DNA of 64,000 bases, from positions 372,001 through 436,000 of the forward strand of contig NZ_CP022336.1 in assembly GCF_002218195.1 (NCBI RefSeq), written 5' to 3'. The notes under the pieces are model-generated. The model ran no database searches, had not been told where the DNA came from, and worked only from the letters and a program-made list of their open reading frames with translations. Position numbers and translations under genes: made by a program. How positions within the stretch are numbered: the stretch's first letter is position 1; each line of letters opens with the position of its first letter. Positions 57,124 to 64,000 of the stretch are shown here, piece after piece. The stretch comes from Sphingorhabdus sp. SMR4y. Its GTDB lineage: Bacteria > Pseudomonadota > Alphaproteobacteria > Sphingomonadales > Sphingomonadaceae.

Positions 57124-58098
57124 TCAAATGTCGAACCACCGTCTGCACGCACGGCTAAAACTGGTCCGGTCGGTATAGCCCAATGCTTCCGATATGGCCT
57201 CTTTCGACATTTTATCTTGCCCCAACATTTTTGTTGCTCGTTCTTTCAGATGATCATCCAACATCGTTCGAAATGAAGTTTGATTTGCCGTGAGCTTCCT
57301 GACGAGAGAGCGCCGCGAGAGACCGAGTTCATCTGCGACAAATTGTGCGCTGGGTCTTATGTGGTTTTGACTAGAGAGCAGACGTCTTACATCCTCAACA
57401 ATCCAGTTGTGATGTGACAATTGCTCGGTTTCGGATTGCAGTTGTTCGACAGTGTTCTTGAAAAGCAAAGGGTCATGAAAGGGCAGTACCAAGGAGCAAG
57501 TTTCGTTTGTGAAGGTCATGGTGAATTGGGTGCCGCCAAATTGAGTTGGGACACCGAACGCATCTTCCAATGACTGTTTGTGCTGAAACGTTCGATTTGG
57601 CATTTCGAAAGTAACACCACTCAGCCTATCGTCGGTGATTTGATTAAGGATTGCGGTGGTGCTCAGCATAATGAACTCGGCTAGTGCCTGCCAGACTGAA
57701 TCTTCCATTGAAACGGAGGGCTGAATTTTTAACGCGGTGGTTTTGGACCATACGTTTTTATTTATAACCGCGAACGGTGCCCTTACTCGGCCAAAACGCG
57801 CAAAGACATTAAGCGCATCCCCCAATGTCCTAGCACTACGCGCCGCAACATCGATGGTTCCATGCATTTGACTTCGCCATGCAAATGATGCTTCAATCGG
57901 CCATTCTGGACCCACCTGCTTATTGAGAGCTTCAATCAACGCAAATAACGACTGAATGTCGGTTTGGGCAATGCCGGAATTTGTTTCTAGTTTTGCCAGA
58001 TCCAGCGAAATAGCATCATCGTCTAGCACGTCCCTATATTGCCGAATCAACGCATTGACGTAAGTTGCTGGGATACGAAGATGGGCACCTGCTGACAT
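57124..58098 (-). CDS. AraC-family regulator, C-terminus cut by an IS
   Basis: A 324-residue regulator with an N-terminal AraC-ligand-binding type domain (Arabinose_bd) and a C-terminal double HTH (SAQFVADELGLSRRSLVRKLTANQTSFRTMLD, KEAISEALGYTDRTSFSRACRRWFDI). I chose MSAGAHLRIP; the longer frame would run over the alkB promoter. Family members normally continue after RRW with a Gly-x-SPxxYR tail. Here the reading stops after two more codons, at the IS end. Divergent from alkB, so it is its likely regulator. Confidence 0.85.
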   Translation of the reverse strand: MSAGAHLRIPATYVNALIRQYRDVLDDDAISLDLAKLETNSGIAQTDIQSLFALIEALNKQVGPEWPIEASFAWRSQMHGTIDVAARSARTLGDALNVFARFGRVRAPFAVINKNVWSKTTALKIQPSVSMEDSVWQALAEFIMLSTTAILNQITDDRLSGVTFEMPNRTFQHKQSLEDAFGVPTQFGGTQFTMTFTNETCSLVLPFHDPLLFKNTVEQLQSETEQLSHHNWIVEDVRRLLSSQNHIRPSAQFVADELGLSRRSLVRKLTANQTSFRTMLDDHLKERATKMLGQDKMSKEAISEALGYTDRTSFSRACRRWFDI

Positions 58099-58100
58099 GG

Positions 58101-58130
58101 TTGGCGCAAAATGCCACGAATTTGGCGCAA
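58101..58130 (+). promoter_or_regulatory. Direct-repeat operator between araC and alkB
   Basis: TTGGCGCAA at 58101-58109 and again at 58122-58130, a 21-base repeat unit. Two-turn direct repeats are how AraC-family dimers bind. The site lies 67 bases before the alkB start. Confidence 0.6.
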
Positions 58131-58197
58131 TGGGAACTATATTCGTCTGCGACGCTCTTCTATTTGCAAAACTCAATTGGGGAAAAAGGGACGAGCC

Positions 58198-59391
58198 ATG
58201 AATATGTTTATAGCCACTGCGAAAGATGGGTCTGAAATTCGATACAAGGATGGAAAACGTTTCCTTTATCTTTGGTCCATGTTTTTCCCCCTTGTTCCGG
58301 CGATAGCTGCGGCTCTCTATTTTACCCAGATCGGAGTGTGGTCCACTTTTATCCCGCTGATATACCTATATGTTTTTGTTCCGATAGTGGATGCGATCAT
58401 TGGTGAAGATGGTCACAATCCGCCGGACGAAGTCATCTCGGCGATGGCAGCTGATCGTTTTTATAGTTGGATGGTTAGAGCTACCGTTCCATTTTTGTGG
58501 CTCAGCTTTATCGCAACCGCTATGCTGGTTGGCACACAGGAGCTCCCTTGGTGGTCCATAATAGCTTTGGTTGTCGGCGTCGGTTCGGTAAGCGGTAATT
58601 CGATCACTATTGGTCATGAGCTTGGACATAAAAGCAACAAACTCGATCAAAAGCTCGCCATGTGGGCCAACGCAGTTATCGGTTATGCCCATTTTCGCGT
58701 GGAACATAATCATGGGCATCATATGCTGGTGTCAACTCCTGAAGATCCTGCCAGTTCACGTATGGGTGAATCGATTTATCGCTTCGTCCTGCGCGAAATT
58801 CCTGGTGCCTTGAAAAATGGTTGGTCAACGGAAGCAACGCGCCTCAATAAAAAAGGAAAGTCGTCTTTTTCACTGGACAATGAGATCTTGCAGGGCTGGA
58901 TGATCACTCTAGCGGCAACGGTGATCCTAACCGCACATCTGGGTTGGATGATTGCTCCATTCATTCTTGTCCACCATATATTTGGATGGTACGGGCTAAC
59001 TCAAGCCAACTATGTAGAGCATTATGGTTTACTGCGCCAGAAACACGAAAATGGTCGCTATGAAACATGTCAGCCACATCATTCCTGGAATACCAATCAT
59101 ATCTTTTCCAATTTAATGACCTTTCATTTACAACGGCATTCTGACCATCATGCTAATCCGATGCGCCCTTATCAAACGTTGCGAGATTTTGCCGATTTGC
59201 CTCGTTTGCCGAGTGGCTATCCCGGAATGTTTTTACTGGCAGCGATCCCGCCTCTATTCTTCAGAGTGATGGACCCCAAAGTAATGGAATGGGCCGACGG
59301 CGACCTCAGTAAAGTCAATATCTTGTCAGACAAGAAAAATCGATTGGAACAACAATGGAATAAGGTAACAGAGGCGCCAACGCCAACCTGA
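58198..59391 (+). CDS. alkB: Alkane 1-monooxygenase AlkB
   Basis: A 397-residue membrane diiron hydroxylase that converts n-alkanes to 1-alkanols. Six membrane segments, and the histidine boxes HELGHK (near 140), EHNHGHH (near 170) and LQRHSDHH (near 314), plus the NYVEHYGLLR motif. The electron donors rubredoxin and rubredoxin reductase are not in the window. ATG chosen at 58198 with AGGGACG before it. An IS starts six bases after its stop. Confidence 0.95.
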   Translation: MNMFIATAKDGSEIRYKDGKRFLYLWSMFFPLVPAIAAALYFTQIGVWSTFIPLIYLYVFVPIVDAIIGEDGHNPPDEVISAMAADRFYSWMVRATVPFLWLSFIATAMLVGTQELPWWSIIALVVGVGSVSGNSITIGHELGHKSNKLDQKLAMWANAVIGYAHFRVEHNHGHHMLVSTPEDPASSRMGESIYRFVLREIPGALKNGWSTEATRLNKKGKSSFSLDNEILQGWMITLAATVILTAHLGWMIAPFILVHHIFGWYGLTQANYVEHYGLLRQKHENGRYETCQPHHSWNTNHIFSNLMTFHLQRHSDHHANPMRPYQTLRDFADLPRLPSGYPGMFLLAAIPPLFFRVMDPKVMEWADGDLSKVNILSDKKNRLEQQWNKVTEAPTPT

Positions 59392-59396
59392 TTGTG

Positions 59397-60662
59397 GGCC
59401 ACCTCGAACAATACCGATTTCCGGCTGATATAGCGATTTGATATCCTCACTGGGCCAGAAGTCGGATCATTTTGGGTTTCCCCCAGCCTGTTTTGGGTTG
59501 ATGCAGCCTGTCTTTCTGGCCTTTGGCCTCAGGTAGCGACGATTGCCGCCCGTTCGAGCACGACCAGACGGCGCATGTTGTAAGCCAGATTTTGCATCCC
59601 GATCTTCGTAGTCGCCCGCAGGATGCCGATGGTGCGCACGAACTTGCCGCCCATGCTGTGCTGGCATCCGAACACATGTTCGACCCGCACACGCACTTTT
59701 GAGCGGGTCTTGTTGGCGGCTTCTTGGGCGCTGGTGAGCGGTTTGCCCCGTGATCCGCGCCGATGGATGTGGCTGGTCAGGCCGCGCTCGGCGAGCACCG
59801 CTTCACTAGCCTCGCTGCGGTAAGCGCTATCGGCCCAGACCCCGCTGGCAGTGTTTGCACGATCAAGCACATCATCCAGCTTCTGACTGTCATGCACCGA
59901 GGCGCTGCTGACGGCGTAGCGCCGCACCAGCTTGTGGCGGCGATCAACGTTGATGTGGTTCTTGTATCCAAAATGCGACTTGCCATGCTTCCTGGTCCTG
60001 CGCGCATCCTTGTCCTTCTGGCGGTTCTTGGCGGGGTGCGCCTCCCATCCCGCCGGGGTCCCGCCCGCTTTGATCTTCGCATTATCGTCACGCGAGCCCC
60101 GCTGATGCGGGGCAGGCACGATGGCGGCATCAATAATCTGACCGCCCATAGCCAGATAGCCTTGGTCCTTGAGATAGTTGTCAAACAAGTGAAACAGCTT
60201 GTCCACCGCCTTCGCTTGGGTCAGCGCCTCGCGGTAAAGCCATAATGTCTTGGCATCGGGCACCGCATCCTCCAGGCCGAGCCCGGCAAAACGCATGAAT
60301 GAAAGCCGGTCGCGAAGCTGATATTCCATCGCATCATCCGACAGATTATAGAGCGCCTGAAGCACCAATATCTTGAAAATCAGAACCTCCTCCCAGGGTT
60401 TGCGCCCTGCGGCACTTTTGCGGTCCCCATCCGCCTTGCGCAAACCGCCTTTGACAAGCGCACGCTGAAGCTTCCCCCGGAACAACTCAAAGGGTACTGC
60501 CGCTGCTATCGCCACCAACGGATCACCCGCCGCGTCCAGACCTTCATAACGGCGGCTCAAATCAAAAAATCCTGGCTGACCCATGGTGTGAAATCCTTCC
60601 TCAGTTCAAATCTACTGAATCAGAAAATCGGCGCACACGAAAGGGTAATTTTCGAGGTGGCC
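59397..60662 (-). mobile_element. Intact IS5-family insertion sequence
   Basis: About 1.27 kb with a 12-base inverted repeat GGCCACCTCGAA (59397-59408) / TTCGAGGTGGCC (60651-60662). Contains one transposase gene. A decayed relative in the same orientation lies at 56590-57121 on the other side of araC-alkB. Confidence 0.85.
59529..60584 (-). CDS. IS5-family transposase
   Basis: A 351-residue DDE transposase with DUF772-type N-terminus (LVLQALYNLSDDAMEYQLRDRLSFMRF). Catalytic residues: Asp in GGQIIDAAIV, Asp in VWADSAYRS, Glu in VRVEHVFG. Full length, no frameshift. Confidence 0.93.
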   Translation of the reverse strand: MGQPGFFDLSRRYEGLDAAGDPLVAIAAAVPFELFRGKLQRALVKGGLRKADGDRKSAAGRKPWEEVLIFKILVLQALYNLSDDAMEYQLRDRLSFMRFAGLGLEDAVPDAKTLWLYREALTQAKAVDKLFHLFDNYLKDQGYLAMGGQIIDAAIVPAPHQRGSRDDNAKIKAGGTPAGWEAHPAKNRQKDKDARRTRKHGKSHFGYKNHINVDRRHKLVRRYAVSSASVHDSQKLDDVLDRANTASGVWADSAYRSEASEAVLAERGLTSHIHRRGSRGKPLTSAQEAANKTRSKVRVRVEHVFGCQHSMGGKFVRTIGILRATTKIGMQNLAYNMRRLVVLERAAIVAT

Positions 60663-60705
60663 TCAAGTTTGTGACCGCTGTGATGGTCCCGTTTTGCTAG
60701 CGCAG

Positions 60706-61377
60706 CTATTCCAAAACTTTTCCAATGGTCTTGCCCATCGCTTCTCTCTCAACTTCCATCCGGTCAATGAACCGTCGTAGCCGGAGCACCGTTTCTGGCA
60801 GCAGGCGATATTCGAACAAAGTCAGATGCCGGAGCAATGTATTGCGTATCGCGCCGCCGCCCTCCTGAATTGGATCGCCCATCTCACGGAAATATTCAAG
60901 ACCGTAGCGCAGGATGATGGTCACGTTGATAGCGAGGTCGGCCAATCGGTCCTTGGGCCAGTCGAGCAGGCCGGCCGCGACAAATCCTGCTAGATAGGTT
61001 TGAAACTGCCGATGGGTCCGCTCGGTCCAGCCGCGCACGCCCTGCTGCACGATCTCATCATGCTCGCCGTAATCCGCTTGGTCGCGGTAAAGAAAACGAT
61101 ATTCGTGAAGCTCGTCAATAATAGCCTGTAACAGGGCGGTATATTCATCAACGATATCCGCTTCGCCGGTCGGCGCGCGCGACAGGCGCTTTTCGATATC
61201 CTGCGCGAACTTCTCGCTGATAGCGCGGAGGATCGCACGCTTGGCTTTGAAATGATACCAGAGATTGCCCTCCGAAATGCCGAGATGATACGCGAGCGTC
61301 GCACTGGAAACATTGCCATAACCGTTTCGGTTGTATAGCCGCCTCGCCTCCATCACGATCCGGTCGCGGGTTTTCAA
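60706..61377 (-). CDS. TetR-family regulator
   Basis: A 223-residue regulator with N-terminal TetR HTH (RDRIVMEARRLYNRNGYGNVSSATLAYHLGISEGNLWYHFKAKRAILRAI) and a ligand domain. It starts one base after the P450 stop, so both are on one transcript; autoregulation of the P450 operon is likely. Confidence 0.88.
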   Translation of the reverse strand: MKTRDRIVMEARRLYNRNGYGNVSSATLAYHLGISEGNLWYHFKAKRAILRAISEKFAQDIEKRLSRAPTGEADIVDEYTALLQAIIDELHEYRFLYRDQADYGEHDEIVQQGVRGWTERTHRQFQTYLAGFVAAGLLDWPKDRLADLAINVTIILRYGLEYFREMGDPIQEGGGAIRNTLLRHLTLFEYRLLPETVLRLRRFIDRMEVEREAMGKTIGKVLE

Positions 61378-61378
61378 T

Positions 61379-62626
61379 TCAGTAATTCTCCAGCTTGACC
61401 ATCATCTTCTTGTATCCGTGCACAAAACAGGCCGGGACGCGCTCTGGCTCTTCAAGCACATCCACCCGTAGTCGCCGCTTAGCCATTTCCTCCAGCAACA
61501 CGTGCAGTTGCAACTCAGCAACCCGCGCGCCAACGCAGCGGTGGATACCATAGCCAAAGGACAAGTGTCGCCGCGCGTTTTCGCGATCAACGCGGATGCT
61601 GTCGGGATCGTCAAACACGCTCTCATCGCGATTGGCAGAGATATACCAGAGCACAACTTTGTCGCCCTTTTTCATCTGCACGCCTTCGAACTCGGTGTCT
61701 TCCATCACCGTCCGGCGCATATGGGAGAGCGGTGTCTGCCAGCGGATCAGCTCACTCACCGCATTGGGGATAAGAGACGGATCAACTTCCAGCTTGGCAC
61801 GTTCTTCCGGGAACTGGCTTAGACCATAAGCATAGGCGCTCATCGAATTGCGCGTAGTGTCATTGCCGCCAACGATCAGCAGAATGAGATTACCGATAAA
61901 CTCTTCCTGGCTCATCTCGCTCATCGCGTCCGATTGCATCATTACCGAGATCAGGTCTTTGCCCGGTTCACCGGCTGCCTTGCGTTGCCAGAGTTCGGCG
62001 AAGGCACCTGCCATTTCCATCGCAATCTTATTGCGCCGCGCAATCCCGCCCTCCTGATGGACCAGCTCGACATCGCCCAGCATGTTTGACCAATAGGTCA
62101 GTTTGTCGCGTTCTTCCCAAGGAAAATCAAACAGCTTCGCAAGCATGCCGGTGGTCAGTTCGATAGATAGCTTCTCAACCCAGTCAAACGGTTCTCCAAT
62201 GGGAAGAGAATCCAGAACTTCTGCTGTGCGTTGGCGCACTTCGTCCTGCATTGTCTTGACCTCGCTGGGGCCAAAGGCTGGAGCAATTGTCCGGCGCTGG
62301 GCTGTATGCTGTGGCGGGTCCATAGCTATAAATTGCGGCTGGCGAAACTCGTCCGGCAGAAGGCGATCCGGATAAAATGCTATCGAAATACCGCCATATT
62401 CAAACGAAGAAGAGAAAATTTTCGGCAGCGCCTCGATGTGGACAATAGGCTTGTAGGTGGAGACCGACCAATAGGGACCGAATTTTGAATCTGGGACATA
62501 TTGGATAGGTGCATTTGCGCGCAGTTTGCGGAACGGCTCCTGCCAGCGGTCCTCTGTGTAAAGTTCAGCCAGCGAAACGTCGATTGGATCAAATACAGTT
62601 TTTTCAGGTGCCAGTGTTGTTGCCAT
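61379..62626 (-). CDS. Cytochrome P450, CYP153-type alkane hydroxylase
   Basis: A 415-residue soluble P450. I-helix GGNDTTRNSMSAYAYG, ExxR in ELIRWQ, haem-binding FGYGIHRCVGARV near residue 360. The overall pattern (QFIAMDPPQHTAQRRTIAPAF, HMRRTVMEDTEFEGVQMKKGDKV) fits CYP153, terminal hydroxylases of medium-chain alkanes. Ferredoxin and its reductase, often adjacent, are not seen. GGAGGAG precedes the ATG. Confidence 0.9.
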   Translation of the reverse strand: MATTLAPEKTVFDPIDVSLAELYTEDRWQEPFRKLRANAPIQYVPDSKFGPYWSVSTYKPIVHIEALPKIFSSSFEYGGISIAFYPDRLLPDEFRQPQFIAMDPPQHTAQRRTIAPAFGPSEVKTMQDEVRQRTAEVLDSLPIGEPFDWVEKLSIELTTGMLAKLFDFPWEERDKLTYWSNMLGDVELVHQEGGIARRNKIAMEMAGAFAELWQRKAAGEPGKDLISVMMQSDAMSEMSQEEFIGNLILLIVGGNDTTRNSMSAYAYGLSQFPEERAKLEVDPSLIPNAVSELIRWQTPLSHMRRTVMEDTEFEGVQMKKGDKVVLWYISANRDESVFDDPDSIRVDRENARRHLSFGYGIHRCVGARVAELQLHVLLEEMAKRRLRVDVLEEPERVPACFVHGYKKMMVKLENY

Positions 62627-62667
62627 TTACTTTCTCCTCCTCAATCGCTGCTGCGACTCTCCATGTT

Positions 62668-62683
62668 TAGGGTTATGACCCTA
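62668..62683 (-). promoter_or_regulatory. Inverted repeat upstream of the P450 gene
   Basis: TAGGGT-TATG-ACCCTA, a perfect six-base inverted repeat with four-base spacer, 41 bases before the P450 start. A likely operator for one of the two TetR regulators. Confidence 0.5.
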
Positions 62684-63185
62684 TTTTTTTAGTTTGGCAA
62701 TCTAGCTCTGCGGCTTTGATCCTAATTTTGGGGCGCGATTACTGCGACGGCTGTGCGCTTCAATACTTATTCGGCTCCATATTCTGCTTCCTAGTGACTG
62801 TTACCCAGTACGAGAAGTTATTCGGCCGTCCGCGTTCAACCAGGATAGTTTGGTAGGCAAACGCCCACAAATGCGTGGTGATTTCAACTGATCGTCATAA
62901 CAATCTAATCTTTTGAAAGAAGATGGGGCGTTGAAGATGAAACAGAGTCAGCGGATATATTTACCGACTTTCAGAAGTACGAGATATGGGATCGTTGGCA
63001 GCGCGGGGAGTCGATAAGCTCGAGTGGTCGCGGGGTTGACCGGTTTCCTCATCGATTTGTCCCTTTTTGTCGCGCACTGACGGCATTCATCCACCAAAGT
63101 AGAAGCGATCCAGATTAGGTCTTACGCTTGCTGAGCGCGAAGCGATTTCCGGTTCAATTCGCCCATCTTCATCCCAAAACTATGA
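62684..63185. other. Gene-free stretch between P450 and second TetR gene
   Basis: No open frame with coding character, no IS remnant and no clear repeat were found here. It presumably holds the P450 promoter at its left end and the 3' end of the TetR transcript at its right. Confidence 0.4.
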
Positions 63186-63830
63186 TCAAGGCTTTCCGAT
63201 GTTCATCAAGCTCTGTATAAATTGATCCATGTAAATCGCTAGATCCCGGTTGGGGACTTTGGCAAACTGCATTAGTGCGAGAGTATGTCCGCCGCCTATG
63301 AACAATCTGGCCGCTGCTTTCACATTGAGATTTTCGCTCAGTATACCTTCACGTTTGCCACGCGAAAAAACCGGTCGAGCAATCGAGTGTAGCTTGTCCA
63401 ACAAAGTAAGATATCGGGGCCATACGCCAGCGCGAACACCGGTGCTCCAGTCTAGCCAAACTTTAATGATATCAGATTTCGTGGTCGCGTCGTTGGCAAA
63501 TCGGGTTGCTAGCGTCGTAAGCGCTTCTTCCACGGATTTTTTCCCACCAAGCGAATCAGTGACGAGTTTGATCAGGTAGTTTTCTACTTCGTCGAGCACC
63601 GCTGACTCCAGATCCTCCCGTGATCTAAAATAGGAGTGCACGGTTGGTATCGCAACTCCGGCCAGCTTCGCGACGTGAGAATGAGTGGCACGAGCGACAC
63701 CGTTCTCCGCAAAGGCTTGGAGCGCGCAGAGTGTCAATTGTTTGCGCCTCTCGTCCGGCTTCAGGCGCCTTTTCCCCAATTCGTGTTTGTATTTCAATAT
63801 ACTAGGCTCCTGATTGATGGCCGGCATCAC
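63186..63830 (-). CDS. TetR-family regulator
   Basis: A 214-residue regulator; HTH in the N-terminal part (RRKQLTLCALQAFAENGVARATHSHVAKLAGVAIPTVHSYFRSREDLESAVLDEV). Divergent from the gene starting at 63965. The 134-base spacer includes a promoter and a TATACTC direct repeat. It probably controls the downstream gene. Confidence 0.85.
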   Translation of the reverse strand: MMPAINQEPSILKYKHELGKRRLKPDERRKQLTLCALQAFAENGVARATHSHVAKLAGVAIPTVHSYFRSREDLESAVLDEVENYLIKLVTDSLGGKKSVEEALTTLATRFANDATTKSDIIKVWLDWSTGVRAGVWPRYLTLLDKLHSIARPVFSRGKREGILSENLNVKAAARLFIGGGHTLALMQFAKVPNRDLAIYMDQFIQSLMNIGKP

Positions 63831-63892
63831 CGCTTAAATCCGAGCGCGCTTGTGTGCCGGTCATCAAAAAAAATCGCAACAGATTTTCCTTG

Positions 63893-63928
63893 TTGACATT
63901 ATACTCACTTATAACTGATACTATACTC
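63893..63928 (+). promoter_or_regulatory. Promoter and repeat for the gene at the window edge
   Basis: TTGACA at 63893-63898, 17-base spacer, TGATAC at 63916-63921. TATACTC occurs at 63900-63906 and 63922-63928, straddling the core promoter, as expected for a repressor site. Confidence 0.45.
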
Positions 63929-63964
63929 AATAAAAATCATATATCATCAGAGAGGATGGCCAGC

Positions 63965-64000
63965 ATGACACGAACCGGCACTGAAGCTGCGTATGCGATA
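63965..64000 (+). CDS. 5' end of a gene cut by the window
   Basis: Twelve codons (MTRTGTEAAYAI) after AGAGGA. Too short to identify. Divergent from a TetR gene in an alkane-oxidation region, so a catabolic enzyme is likely. Confidence 0.5.
   Translation, partial: MTRTGTEAAYAI

Overview
The window looks like part of a conjugative plasmid or integrative conjugative element from an alphaproteobacterium, most likely a sphingomonad. This rests on three things: recalled family resemblance of the backbone genes (strawberry-notch helicase, DUF6878/DUF6915-type proteins, ParB without a nearby ParA), a complete F-type transfer system, and several GTTC-N7-GTTC sites, the form LexA boxes take in Alphaproteobacteria. 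No replication initiator, integrase, rRNA or tRNA was seen, so plasmid versus integrative element cannot be settled here.

Layout. 1-5.3 kb is a recombination scar. An intact lytic transglycosylase gene and a diverged, truncated, inverted second copy flank a nest of insertion sequences (an IS21-like element and fragments of IS5- and IS3-family elements). 5.3-20 kb is backbone: a Toprim primase, a 1415-residue methyltransferase/strawberry-notch helicase, ParB, an AAA+ ATPase, an ArdC-like antirestriction protein, an Xre/RES toxin-antitoxin pair, a SLOG-family protein, small conserved proteins and SSB. 20-26.3 kb is the DNA-processing part of conjugation: a structured noncoding region that may hold oriT, a small ribbon-helix-helix-like protein, the TraD coupling protein and a MobF relaxase (TraI). 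26.3-27.3 kb holds an S24 (CI/LexA-like) repressor with clear operators.

27.3-37.4 kb is cargo. It contains a type II CBASS antiphage locus (DncV-like CD-NTase, Cap2 E1/E2 fusion, Cap3 JAMM protease, and a divergent Cap15-like membrane effector). Directly next to it is a His-Xaa-Ser (HXS) peptide-modification operon: two radical SAM enzymes, a substrate with five HxS repeats, a small membrane protein and a MauG-like diheme protein. A small secreted nuclease-like gene follows. 37.4-55.4 kb, on the minus strand, is an F-type type IV secretion operon running traA-L-E-K-B-dsbC-V-C-(unknown)-trbI-traF peptidase-W-U-trbC-N-F-H-G, mostly with 4-base start/stop overlaps.

55.4-64 kb starts with two regulators of the transfer region and continues into an alkane-oxidation region: an AraC regulator and AlkB bracketed by related IS5-family copies, then a TetR regulator with a CYP153-type P450, a second TetR regulator, and a gene cut by the window edge.

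Regulation. Five GTTC-N7-GTTC sites lie before the transglycosylase copies/primase, the S24 repressor, the pilin-led tra operon and the adjacent Xre-like regulator. TTCCTA/TAGGAA half-sites sit close to each. The S24 repressor keeps the Ala-Gly cleavage site and Ser/Lys dyad of self-cleaving repressors. Together these suggest that transfer is induced by DNA damage.
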